The position numbers and the translations under genes were made by a program. The notes under the pieces are model-generated. The model was not told where the DNA came from, did no database searches, and saw nothing but the letters and a program-made list of their open reading frames with translations. A stretch of 18,183 bases of DNA from Candidatus Zixiibacteriota bacterium (GTDB lineage: Bacteria; SM23-81): positions 1-18,183 of the forward strand of contig DAOVRJ010000014.1 of NCBI GenBank assembly GCA_030628225.1, given 5' to 3'. Within the stretch, counting starts at the first letter, position 1. Each line of letters starts with the position of its first letter. Shown one piece after another: positions 1 through 7,146 of this stretch.

Positions 1-102
1 AGTGTCTTTTAGGGGGAGGGGTCCCCCTGACCCCTTAAAGCCCGGGCGGAAGAAGGGCTGGGAGGAGGGCATCCTGGGGAGGAAGGTACGGGGGGTGGAT
101 AG

Positions 103-191
103 AAACTGACGGGGGAAGATTTGGGCTGCGGCGAGGTGTCGGATCACAGATGCGTGACAGGGGGCCCCAAGATCTCCCCCCCGGTCAGTTT
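103..191. repeat. Foldback element with about 23-bp imperfect inverted ends
   Basis: The left end begins AAACTGACGGGGGAAGAT and the right end, read on the minus strand, begins AAACTGACCGGGGGGGAGAT. The match continues into TTGGG on both sides (about 103-125 against 165-191). The first eight bases are identical and the rest differ by short insertions in the G run. About 40 bases separate the arms. It may be a transcribed hairpin or a small non-autonomous element. No flanking duplication was recognised. Confidence 0.5.
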
Positions 192-440
192 TTAGATGCG
201 ATGAATAGGAGAGGCAAGTTGTGTGCCAGACAAACCGGAATTCATTGAAACGGTATAACCCGCAGATTTCCTGACAGTTGTCTCGATTCGAATTCCGCGG
301 GCCGGGCGCCGGATCAGCTCTGCAGCTGATACAACGGTGCGCTCATCGGCGAAGAAAGCGCTTAATCTGCAGATGCTGAAGATCTTGGGCCGCGCTCGAA
401 AACATCATCCAAATGGGTACATTGTACTCATTTTCGCACA

Positions 441-478
441 AAAGAACCTCCCCGGCGATAACTTGTGGAGAGGTCTTT
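441..478 (-). terminator. Possible intrinsic terminator of the minus-strand PLP enzyme gene
   Basis: Read on the minus strand, AAAGACCTCTCC pairs with GGGGAGGTTCTTT through a loop of about 14 bases with one bulge. It is followed by a short T run (CTTTTG). It lies 40 bases beyond the stop codon at 519. The stem is imperfect and the T tract short, so this is a moderate call. Confidence 0.4.
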
Positions 479-518
479 GAAAAAAGCTCTGTGAAACAGC
501 CCGACTTTCGGCCGGTCA

Positions 519-1526
519 TCACGCCTTCCCGGGGAAAAAGCCGGCCCTTTTCTGCGGGGTGAACAGCCCGTAGATCCCGCCGGTGTGCAGAAAGAGAATT
601 TTCTCCCCTTTCCGGAAACGGCCCTGACGAATCTGATCGGCCAGGCCGAAGATGGCCTTGCCCGTGTATACGGGATCCAGAAATATTCCCTCCTCCCTGG
701 CCACGGTGCGGATGAGCTCCAGCTCCTCCGGACGGCTCAGGGCGTATCCCCGGCCAACATACCCGTCCACAAGGATGATCTCATCGGGCGCGATCCGGAC
801 GGACAAATCATATCTCTCGATGGTCTCGGCCACCAGCCGGCCGATGAGCCCCTGGAAGTGCTCCGCCGTCTGGCAGACGTTGAATCCCACCACTCGAGCC
901 CCCAGATCGCTCAGCTTCCCTCCCAGCAGCAGACCGGCCTGGGTCCCCCCCGAGCCCACGGCACAGACGATGACGTCCACCTGCAGATTCATCTCCTCTA
1001 ATTGGTCCCGGATCTCACCGCTGGCCCGGATATAGCCCCACACTCCGATGGGATTGGATCCGCCCTCGGGGATGATATACGGGCGACGACCCTGATCGCG
1101 GAGCTCCCCGGCCACCTGCTCCATGATCTGCTCGATCCGCAGGGCATATTGCTCCTCGCTAACCAGCCGGATATCGGCTCCCACCAGCCTGTCCAGGAAG
1201 ATGTTACCGTCGTATGGAACCTCTCTTTCCCCTCGCAAGACCAGAACCGATCTCATCCCGTTCTGGACAGCGGCTATGGCCGTGGCCCGGGCGTGGTTGG
1301 ACTGGATGCCCCCGCAGGTGATCAGGGTGTCGGCGTTCCCCTCTAGAGCGTCGGCCAGCAGATATTCCAGCTTGCGCACCTTGTTGCCGGACAGGCCGCT
1401 GCCGGTCAGGTCATCCCGCTTGACATATATCTCGGGACCGTCCAGCAGAGCAGTCAGTTTGTCCAGTTTGTGGATGGGAGTGGGCAGATGGGCCAGGGAG
1501 ATCCATTTGGGTTCGTTGTGTAACAT
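519..1526 (-). CDS. PLP-dependent D-cysteine desulfhydrase / ACC deaminase family protein
   Basis: A fold-type II pyridoxal-phosphate enzyme of 335 residues, close to the family's usual length. Members break down D-cysteine to pyruvate, sulfide and ammonia, or act as ACC deaminases or related D-amino acid lyases in the cytoplasm. Visible motifs are VKRDDLTG, then SGNKVRKLE with the likely Schiff-base Lys49, [10 protein letters not shown], the phosphate-binding [10 protein letters not shown], and [10 protein letters not shown] near the C-terminus. I start it at the ATG at 1526, which has AAAAAGG upstream. The open frame runs 70 codons further, but that stretch translates the 7-bp intergenic repeats and is not protein-like. 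Substrate choice between D-cysteine and ACC cannot be settled here. The gene stands alone on its strand, about 740 bases beyond the end of the QueG-like gene. Confidence 0.9.
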   Translation of the reverse strand: MLHNEPKWISLAHLPTPIHKLDKLTALLDGPEIYVKRDDLTGSGLSGNKVRKLEYLLADALEGNADTLITCGGIQSNHARATAIAAVQNGMRSVLVLRGEREVPYDGNIFLDRLVGADIRLVSEEQYALRIEQIMEQVAGELRDQGRRPYIIPEGGSNPIGVWGYIRASGEIRDQLEEMNLQVDVIVCAVGSGGTQAGLLLGGKLSDLGARVVGFNVCQTAEHFQGLIGRLVAETIERYDLSVRIAPDEIILVDGYVGRGYALSRPEELELIRTVAREEGIFLDPVYTGKAIFGLADQIRQGRFRKGEKILFLHTGGIYGLFTPQKRAGFFPGKA

Positions 1527-1600
1527 GGTCGAAACCTTTTTGTTAATGGTAGAAGCCGTGCATGTGGACTGTGAAAGAAATCGAAGCTCGATATGAAACC

Positions 1601-1726
1601 GGATTCTAGATTCTGGATACTGGATTCTGGAGAAAAAAAGAATATCCGCTGGGGGTTGTCGTTTTCCAGGATCAAGGATCGGTTCTATCTTTTCATCCAG
1701 CATCCAGAATCTAGGATCCAGGATCG
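1601..1726. repeat. Inverted pair of 7-bp (GATTCTG / CATCCAG) repeat blocks
   Basis: The left block (1601-1631) is four tandem 7-mers of GATTCTG type. The right block (1694-1726) is the same family in the opposite sense, CATCCAG CATCCAG AATCTAG GATCCAG. Positions 1601-1625 and 1695-1719 form 25-base arms with only two mismatches, about 69 bases apart, so either strand could make a long hairpin. A shorter related block sits at 1666-1682. It lies directly upstream of the PLP enzyme gene, so a transcript from further upstream would carry it in its leader. Confidence 0.8.
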
Positions 1727-2226
1727 GTTTTTTCAAGTTTCAACACCGACAAACGAGTTTCGAGTTTCGGGGTGTACAACCGAAACTCCACGGGGCATCG
1801 CTTACCTGCGGCAACAGACCTCAACTTAAAGCTATTCCCAAATCGTTCCGCAGAGGGGGTAGCGGAAGACGGCGAGGGGCGCGTGCCGGCCGCGGCGGAT
1901 GAGCAAGGACGGCATCGGCGGCTCAGCCGCCGATAGCGCCCCGGTGCCCGCCATTCTGAAAATGCGCATTGAAAAAGGCAAAATGAAAACTGAAAAATGC
2001 AAAATGAGAGTCAACCCTCCAGATCATATGTAAGCACATAGTCAGTACGAGATCAATTTGAAATTTGCACTCTGCATTTTTCATTTTGCATTAGGGGCCA
2101 CATCAGATGGTATACAGGTATCCTTTTCAACTGAGTCGCGCACTATTCCTGAGAGTTCCCGGTGGAAGTATTATACAGTGGCCCCAAGGCACGCTGGCTG
2201 AAGCTAGGGGGATACTTCCCCCTCCC
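1727..2226. other. Intergenic region with palindromes, no gene seen
   Basis: About 500 bases between the minus-strand genes. It contains a near-perfect palindrome at 1762-1788 (GAGTTTCGG ... CCGAAACTC around a TGTACA centre). A second at 1914-1934 has ten-base arms, ATCGGCGGCT and AGCCGCCGAT, around one base. The AT-rich inverted pair at 1977-2092 and an 8-base inverted pair GGAAGTAT/ATACTTCC at 2164-2171 and 2212-2219 are also here. Short open frames look random. Confidence 0.6.
1977..2092. repeat. AT-rich inverted repeat pair (GCAAAATGA type)
   Basis: The left copy (about 1977-2010) contains GCAAAATGAAAA at 1978-1989 and TGCAAAATGA at 1998-2007. The right copy (about 2059-2092) contains the reverse complements, TTTTCATTTTGC at 2078-2089 and TCATTTTGCA at 2081-2090. 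Both are built of short A-rich words around TGC. They face each other across roughly 50 bases of more ordinary sequence. Confidence 0.65.
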
Positions 2227-2271
2227 AACTCTCTCAACTCGCTAAACTCTCTCAACTTGCCTAACTATCTA
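2227..2271. repeat. 9-bp tandem repeat AACTCTCTN, five units
   Basis: Five consecutive 9-mers start at 2227, 2236, 2245, 2254 and 2263: AACTCTCTC, AACTCGCTA, AACTCTCTC, AACTTGCCT, AACTATCTA. The last unit supplies the stop codon (2265-2267) of the minus-strand QueG-like gene, so the array touches the coding region. Confidence 0.85.
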
Positions 2272-2945
2272 TCTCTCCCTTTACACGCCTTCACGCACAG
2301 CCCACAGATGTAATATCCGATGTTCTCCTTCTTTGCGAAATGGCGCACCTGCTCGAAGCAGGCCTGATGATCGAATTCCTCCTGCTTTTCATGAATGGCC
2401 CCGGCGGGACAGACGGTCAGGCAATCGCGGCAGCTTGCGCAGTCCTCCTGGAGGGGTTCGTCCACCTTCAGGGGCAGGTCGGTAAGCACCGTCACCAGGC
2501 GAATCCTGGCCCCGTAGCGAGGAGTGACCAGCAGGTTATTGCGGCCCAGCCAGCCCAATCCGGCCAGGACGGCCACCTTTTTGTGGGAAACGTGACTGCT
2601 CTGTCTGCGCCAGTCAATGATCTGGGAGGCGGCGATGGGCATGGCGCGGCAGCCCCATTGCTCGATCAGGTTGGCGACCCGGAAGGCCACGGTGTCCAAC
2701 AGCTCGTTGGCCTCCCGGTAGTGGTGCTTGTACAGCAGGGTGGGGCGATCCACAAGGCTGTCCAGAACGGCGTCGGAGAGGCGGATAGCCACACAGACAC
2801 CCCGGCTCAGGCTGGCTATGCTTCCTTTGGGCTCGATGGAAAATGTGTCCTGGATGGATGTGATGTCGGCCACACCGAAGAGAGAGACGCCCTGGACCAG
2901 GGCGAAGGCCTTCAGCTTCTGATAATTTTCCTGTTCCGCTGGCAT
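2265..2945 (-). CDS. QueG-like double 4Fe-4S cluster protein (short form)
   Basis: A 226-residue iron-sulfur protein related to epoxyqueuosine reductase QueG (COG1600). The signature AGLGWLGRNNLLVTPRYG (residues 128-145) is typical of this family. It is followed by eight cysteines fitting two 4Fe-4S clusters: C169, C172, C175 and C179, then C196, then C214, C217 and C221. True QueG is over 300 residues and has a longer cobalamin-binding N-terminus and HEAT-like tail. This short form therefore may not make queuosine and may serve redox or B12-related chemistry. I start at the ATG at 2945, with GAGGA six bases upstream. A longer frame to 3044 has no such site. Its stop lies inside the 9-bp repeat array, so the C-terminus may have been trimmed or replaced. 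Confidence 0.85.
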   Translation of the reverse strand: MPAEQENYQKLKAFALVQGVSLFGVADITSIQDTFSIEPKGSIASLSRGVCVAIRLSDAVLDSLVDRPTLLYKHHYREANELLDTVAFRVANLIEQWGCRAMPIAASQIIDWRRQSSHVSHKKVAVLAGLGWLGRNNLLVTPRYGARIRLVTVLTDLPLKVDEPLQEDCASCRDCLTVCPAGAIHEKQEEFDHQACFEQVRHFAKKENIGYYICGLCVKACKGRDR

Positions 2946-3037
2946 GTCGTTCCTCGGGTGATGGTCATCTTTCTGGTGAGCAGAATGCCGACCCCTATGG
3001 CCGACCAAGCTCCATCCGCACCCACAAATTCTGGCCA

Positions 3038-3152
3038 CCAGCATCTAGCATCAAGCATCCAGGATCTGTCTTTTTCTTTTTCCAGCATCCAGAATCCAGC
3101 ATCCAGGATCGGCCTTTATTTTCTTTTACCAGTATCGAACATCTGGCATCCG
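3038..3152. repeat. 7-bp CATCCAG repeat blocks with GATCGG ends and pyrimidine spacers
   Basis: Block one (3042-3068) reads CATCTAG CATCAAG CATCCAG then GATCTG. A T/C-rich spacer follows. Block two (3086-3112) reads CATCCAG AATCCAG CATCCAG then GATCGG, again followed by a T-rich tract. A degenerate third block (about 3129-3152) contains CCAGTATCG and CATCTGG. The same block-GATCGG-pyrimidine plan is seen at 1666-1735. Confidence 0.8.
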
Positions 3153-3203
3153 AACTCTCTAAACTCTCTTAACTCTCTTAACTCTCTCAACTCTCCAAAC
3201 TAT
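3153..3203. repeat. 9-bp tandem repeat AACTCTCTN, five units plus part
   Basis: Units begin at 3153, 3162, 3171, 3180 and 3189 and differ mainly at the ninth base (A, T, T, C, then CCA). A partial unit follows at 3198. The array abuts the 7-bp repeat blocks on its left. On its right is another CCAGTATCGG plus pyrimidine tract (3207-3226). Confidence 0.85.
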
Positions 3204-3309
3204 AATCCAGTATCGGTTTTTCTTTTCAACTCCTCTCTTCCCCTTCCACAGTAGCCCATAATTGCGGTCTTGTCAAGGAGATTTTGCCCCGGCGCCCACG
3301 AAAAAGTCC

Positions 3310-3338
3310 TTGACCTATTTTTACCGGCATTGTATATT
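3310..3338 (+). promoter_or_regulatory. Sigma70-type promoter for the DUF3307-to-MutL gene run
   Basis: TTGACC at 3310-3315 and TATATT at 3333-3338 are separated by exactly 17 bases. Each hexamer matches five of six consensus bases. It lies about 55 bases upstream of the start at 3394, between the repeats and the first gene of the plus-strand run. Confidence 0.7.
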
Positions 3339-3393
3339 TCATTCTGTGCCGTGAGCTCAAACTTCGTTGTGATCCCGGCCGGGAGATACGCAT

Positions 3394-4101
3394 ATGGTTC
3401 TCTTCTGGAGGCTGTTGCTCGCCCATGTCATCGCCGACTTCCCCCTCCAGACGGACGCCGTCTTCGCCATCAAGAAGGAAAGAAGATGGGGCGTTCTCCT
3501 TCACGGCACGATCTTCGGGCTGGTGGCCATCCTGCTGGCCCAGCCATTTCTGAAAAGTGGAACAGCATGGGCCGGCCTGATCATTCTATGGCTGCTGCAC
3601 ATCACCATCGACAAGGCAAAGCTGATTTTCGTCGGCGGCAGACGCGCAGATCATCTTGCTTACTTCCTCCTCGATCAGGCATTACACATCGGCACGATAA
3701 GCCTGGTCAGTCTCTATTTGAACCGGGTTCTCCCGGTAACAGCCGTTGTTGCAGATTCCATAGCCGACCTCTATCTGATCAAGCTGGGCATCGCATATAT
3801 CGTTTCCGTATGGGCAAGCCCATTGATCTGCTATTATGTCCAGGCGGCCCTCTCCCCACGAAAGATAGAATTTAAGGCCTGGCAGCCTGTTCTGTGGCGA
3901 ATGCTGGGATATGTGGAGAGGGGAATGCTCACGGCTATTATGACCCTGGGCGGTAAGCTTTTTTTTCTGACGCCGGTCGCTTTTTTACCACGAATCACTT
4001 TGTCAGTATTCGCCAACGAGAAACCTTTCTCCCTGTGGGAGTTGGTGTTAGGCTCGGCCATTGCCATCGCGGCCGGAGCCTGGGCACGGACCCTGGGGTG
4101 A
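3394..4101 (+). CDS. DUF3307 family integral membrane protein
   Basis: A 235-residue membrane protein of the DUF3307 family, whose biochemical role is unknown. The N-terminus has the family's LLLAHVIADFPLQTD motif (residues 7-21). LLHITIDKAK (about 67-76) and FLLDQALHI follow. The His and Asp residues in these membrane-edge motifs look like a possible metal or ion site, though that is inference. Several hydrophobic segments span the chain up to the C-terminus. The ATG at 3394 is preceded by GGGAG at good distance and by the promoter at 3310-3338. It is the first gene of the run, 45 bases before the nuclease-family gene. Confidence 0.85.
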   Translation: MVLFWRLLLAHVIADFPLQTDAVFAIKKERRWGVLLHGTIFGLVAILLAQPFLKSGTAWAGLIILWLLHITIDKAKLIFVGGRRADHLAYFLLDQALHIGTISLVSLYLNRVLPVTAVVADSIADLYLIKLGIAYIVSVWASPLICYYVQAALSPRKIEFKAWQPVLWRMLGYVERGMLTAIMTLGGKLFFLTPVAFLPRITLSVFANEKPFSLWELVLGSAIAIAAGAWARTLG

Positions 4102-4146
4102 GAGAAACGGGTCGCCGCCAGCGACCAGAGAGAGTGTGAAACCATC

Positions 4147-4638
4147 ATGCAGCAGATGTACGTGAGCGCTTTGGCCATCGACACGGGGACAAACACCCCG
4201 GTGGTGATTCTGAAAGAGACCGAAGGCAAAGAGACGCGTATCTTGCCCATCTGGATCGGGCACGCGGAGGCGACGGCCATCGCTATAAAACTGGCCGATC
4301 TGACCATCAAGCGTCCCCAGACCCATGACCTGATGAAGTTGATCGTCGACGGGCTAGATGGCAAGGTCAGCAAGGTGGTCATCAACGACATGAAGGATCA
4401 GACCTTTTACGCCCAGATCTATGTGGAGCGGAAGAAGTCTCTGCTGACCATCGACGCACGCCCCAGCGACTCCATCGCCCTTGCTCTCCGCTGTGATGCG
4501 CCCATATATGTGGTCAACCATGTCTTGGAAGCCGACAAGAAAAAAGCGGGGCTCAGCGATACGGACAGGGCCCAAAACCTGCGCGAGCGCCTGAAGAAGA
4601 TAAACCCTGAGGATTTCGGGAGATTTCCATTACTTTAA
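4147..4638 (+). CDS. Bifunctional nuclease family (DUF151) protein
   Basis: A soluble 163-residue protein of the bifunctional nuclease domain family (PF02577), at its usual full length. Plant members have been reported to have DNase and RNase activity, but the role in bacteria is unsettled. Diagnostic stretches are PVVILKETEGKETRILPIWI near the N-terminus, HDLM in the middle, and TIDARPSDSIALALR (about residues 99-113), which is the most conserved part of the family. The start ATG at 4147 suits the family N-terminus, though the upstream ribosome site (AGAGAG) is weak. It sits 45 bases after the DUF3307 gene and 100 bases before the TPR fusion gene, consistent with one transcript. Confidence 0.9.
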   Translation: MQQMYVSALAIDTGTNTPVVILKETEGKETRILPIWIGHAEATAIAIKLADLTIKRPQTHDLMKLIVDGLDGKVSKVVINDMKDQTFYAQIYVERKKSLLTIDARPSDSIALALRCDAPIYVVNHVLEADKKKAGLSDTDRAQNLRERLKKINPEDFGRFPLL

Positions 4639-4738
4639 CGGCGTAACCGTGTTGCGATTTTAGCCAGGCACAATGGCAACCACATGAGGGTAGATCATCG
4701 AGGTGCTGTCCATTGTCTGATGCGGGGAGGGACAGGGC

Positions 4739-6604
4739 ATGTTCACCTCGATTTTTTATTGGCGGGTTATGAGCAAAACTCCCTTTCGTTTTGTGCACCT
4801 GAGCTGTTTTGGGCCACTCGTCGCGCTGCTGGCCATCTGTCTTCTGGGGCCTCCGTTGGTGGGGCAGGAGCTGGGCGAAGCAGAGGATTCCGAAAGGCTG
4901 TTTCAGGAGGCCGTCGAGAGCTATCGTGAGGCCGACTATTATCGTGCCCTCATCGGCTTTCGGGGATTATTGCGGGATTCTCCCCAGCACAGACGGACCA
5001 CCGCGGCGCTGCTCATGCAGGCCAAGTGTTACTACTGGCTGCAAAATTACGACCAGGCCATCGAGAATCTGCAAAGCCTGCTTGAGAAATTTGAGCACAG
5101 CACCTATCTGGATAACGTCCATTATCTTCTGGGCAACTGTTATTACCGCCTGGGCCACTCCTGGCAGGCGGCCGATCAATTCCGGCAGGTCATCGAGAAC
5201 AGCGACCTTCCCACCCTAACAGATCTGGCCAGGGATTGCCTTCGAGTCCTGATCGTCGCCGAGCTGTCTGGGCGCCAACTGGACAAGCTTTATGACGGCC
5301 TGCCAGACGACCCTTTAAGCCCCTGGATTTTGCTGGAAATCGCCCGACGGGAGCTATCTGCAGATCATCGGGAAGAGGCGGCAGCGGCAGCAATGCAAGT
5401 TCTCAGCCTGTTCCCCGGGGGCGAACCCGCCGCCGAGGCGGAGAAGATCAGAAAATCCGCCGTTGAAAAACCTCCTCAGACCATAACCATCGGAATCATC
5501 TGCCCCCGGTCCGGTTCCTATGCCCGCTACGGAGAGAATCTCCACCACGGGGTTCAGCAAGCCGTTGAGGAACACAACACTTTCTCGGACATAAAGATCC
5601 AACTGAAGGTCAGAGACTCCCAAGCCGCGGCGGTAAGGGCTGTGCAGGCTGTCAGAGAGCTTATCGATGATGAAAGCACCCTGGCTGTCATCGGCCCCCT
5701 GTTGAGCACCGCAGCCGTGGGGGCGGGAACCGTATGCGACTGTCGTGGGGTGCCGCTGATCAGCCCTACCGCTTCTGAAGGGGAGATCGCGGCCATCGGC
5801 AGGTTCGTGTTTCAACGCAGCGTGGCCGCGCGGACGCTGGGCAAAAAGATGGCCGCCTATGCGGTGGATGAGCTGGGCCTCCGGCACTTCGCCACGCTGG
5901 CTCCCGGTGATGAATACGGAAATGCCGCCGTAGAGGGGTTTTCCGATGAGGCCACAAAGCGCGGAGCTGAGATGTTGATGGTAACACGGTACCCTCCCGG
6001 GGCCGCCGATTTCAAGGATCAGCTGACCCAGATCCGCCGTCGCAAGCAGGCTTACGATGACAGCCTGAAAAACTTGGGGCTGCTGCCCATGGACACAAAT
6101 CCCACCGAGCCCGATACCATTCCCCCTGAGGAGAGAAGAGTTTTCATCGACGGTATCTTCATCCCGGCCTACCCCGAGGAAGCCGGTATGATCGCCCCCC
6201 AAATCGCTTTTTACCGTCTGCAAACTCAGATTCTGGGCACCAGCGCATGGGGCAACCGGGAAGCCCTGCGCATCGGGGGACAGTATCTGGAGGGGGTTGT
6301 CTTCGCCACCGACTTCTCCGAGGAGCTCTTCTCCGAAGAAAATGACCGGTTTGCCGCCGATTACCGTGTCCGGTATGGCAAAAGACCGGGCATGGTGGCT
6401 ACTTTTAGCTATGAGTGCGCCAAGCTAATTCTTCAGGGGATAGAAAATGGAGTCCGTGGGCGAGAGGGAATGTGCCAGTTCCTTTCGCGCGCAGAGGGCT
6501 TCACCAGCCTCACCGGCCGTATCTCGTTCAACAACAACGATGGCGCCAACGATGAGGCCATGATCCTGACCGTGCAGAACGATCAGGTCATCAAGCTTAA
6601 ATAG
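4739..6604 (+). CDS. TPR plus periplasmic ligand-binding fusion, LpoA/LivK-like
   Basis: A 621-residue exported protein. After a hydrophobic export signal (about residues 18-42) come tetratricopeptide-like helices (about 45-235) with phrases such as ALLMQAKCYYWLQNYDQAIE and YLLGNCYYRLGHSWQAADQF. From about residue 247 (TITIGIICPRSGSYARYGEN) to the end runs a type I periplasmic-binding domain like those binding branched-chain amino acids. This order is the plan of LpoA, the outer-membrane activator of a peptidoglycan synthase. No lipobox cysteine is clear, so it may be soluble or anchored by its signal. No ABC permease genes are adjacent, which argues against simple transport. The ATG at 4739 has GGGAGGG upstream; an internal ATG at 4769 would give a more standard signal peptide. 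Confidence 0.85.
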   Translation: MFTSIFYWRVMSKTPFRFVHLSCFGPLVALLAICLLGPPLVGQELGEAEDSERLFQEAVESYREADYYRALIGFRGLLRDSPQHRRTTAALLMQAKCYYWLQNYDQAIENLQSLLEKFEHSTYLDNVHYLLGNCYYRLGHSWQAADQFRQVIENSDLPTLTDLARDCLRVLIVAELSGRQLDKLYDGLPDDPLSPWILLEIARRELSADHREEAAAAAMQVLSLFPGGEPAAEAEKIRKSAVEKPPQTITIGIICPRSGSYARYGENLHHGVQQAVEEHNTFSDIKIQLKVRDSQAAAVRAVQAVRELIDDESTLAVIGPLLSTAAVGAGTVCDCRGVPLISPTASEGEIAAIGRFVFQRSVAARTLGKKMAAYAVDELGLRHFATLAPGDEYGNAAVEGFSDEATKRGAEMLMVTRYPPGAADFKDQLTQIRRRKQAYDDSLKNLGLLPMDTNPTEPDTIPPEERRVFIDGIFIPAYPEEAGMIAPQIAFYRLQTQILGTSAWGNREALRIGGQYLEGVVFATDFSEELFSEENDRFAADYRVRYGKRPGMVATFSYECAKLILQGIENGVRGREGMCQFLSRAEGFTSLTGRISFNNNDGANDEAMILTVQNDQVIKLK

Positions 6605-6630
6605 CCCTGGAGCGCCAGCGGAGAAAAAAG

Positions 6631-7146
6631 GTGAACATCCGCACCCGGCATGATCGAGGGACAACGGCCCCTCCCCCACAGATCTCATCTGCGCAAGACG
6701 ATGGCGGAACAGGGCAGGACGCCGCGCAGAGCACCACAGGCGGGCAATCCCTGAGCTGGACCGTCTGGCCCATGGGGGAGAATCCCCTGCGTTCTGTTGC
6801 CGTCATTCTATTCCTGATGATCGTCGTGTGGGCCATCTCCACGTGCTTCGGCAAGGTGTGGATCTTCGTGTCAGCGATCTTTCTCGTGGGAACTCTGACC
6901 GGCTTCTTCTTTCCCACCACCTACCGGTTGGACCCTGAAACGGTCTCGGCCCATGGACTGCTGTCTAAAAAGAAGCGGACCTGGTCCGGGCTGAAGAAGT
7001 ATTACGTGGGCAAAAAAGGGGTACATCTGAGCCCATACGCCAGGCCATCGAAATTAGAGAGCTTCCGCGTCATCTACCTCCCCTTTAGCGGGAACCAAAA
7101 AGAGATCATGGACTTCATCGGGGAGAAAATGAACCGTGGGCGTTGA
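6631..7146 (+). CDS. Small two-helix membrane protein, unknown family
   Basis: A 171-residue protein with a polar, low-complexity N-terminus (about 1-40) and two closely spaced membrane helices (about 54-72 and 76-94). A basic soluble tail follows, running through YRLDPETVSAHGLLSKKKRT to the end. A short membrane hairpin followed by a small beta-rich tail resembles bacterial PH-like membrane proteins, but I do not recognise the family with certainty. The start is the GTG at 6631, with GGAG seven bases before it. It begins 26 bases after the TPR fusion gene and overlaps the next gene by 11 bases, so translation of the two is probably coupled. Confidence 0.75.
   Translation: MNIRTRHDRGTTAPPPQISSAQDDGGTGQDAAQSTTGGQSLSWTVWPMGENPLRSVAVILFLMIVVWAISTCFGKVWIFVSAIFLVGTLTGFFFPTTYRLDPETVSAHGLLSKKKRTWSGLKKYYVGKKGVHLSPYARPSKLESFRVIYLPFSGNQKEIMDFIGEKMNRGR

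Larger units (their letters stand above)
1..518. other. Non-coding stretch with foldback sequences
   Basis: No convincing gene is seen in this stretch: frames are broken by stops and no ribosome site leads a long frame. It holds several hairpins. One is AGGGGGA/TCCCCCT at 11-28 with a four-base loop, one is the larger foldback at 103-191, and one is ATCAGCT/AGCTGAT at 313-330 with a four-base loop. A terminator-like hairpin for the minus-strand gene to the right lies at 441-478. A decayed gene fragment cannot be excluded. Confidence 0.6.

Noticed and set aside
11-28. Intrinsic terminator at the left edge
   Set aside because: The hairpin has no T run after it on either strand in the needed direction.
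1527-1736. 70-codon N-terminal extension of the PLP enzyme
   Set aside because: It translates the 7-bp repeats, lacks family similarity, and the ATG at 1526 has a ribosome site.
2107-2313. Short plus-strand frame with Asn-Ser-Leu repeats
   Set aside because: The tripeptide pattern is only the translation of the 9-bp DNA repeat; it runs into the minus-strand gene and has no other support.
3042-3203. CRISPR array
   Set aside because: Repeats are 7 and 9 bases in direct tandem without unique spacers of fixed length, and no cas genes are near.
2340-3254. Long plus-strand frame opposite the QueG-like gene
   Set aside because: It is the antisense of a clear iron-sulfur protein gene and reads through intergenic repeats.
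5354-6223. Minus-strand frame of 289 codons inside the TPR/ligand-binding gene
   Set aside because: Composition is that of an antisense shadow, while the plus strand has clear domains.
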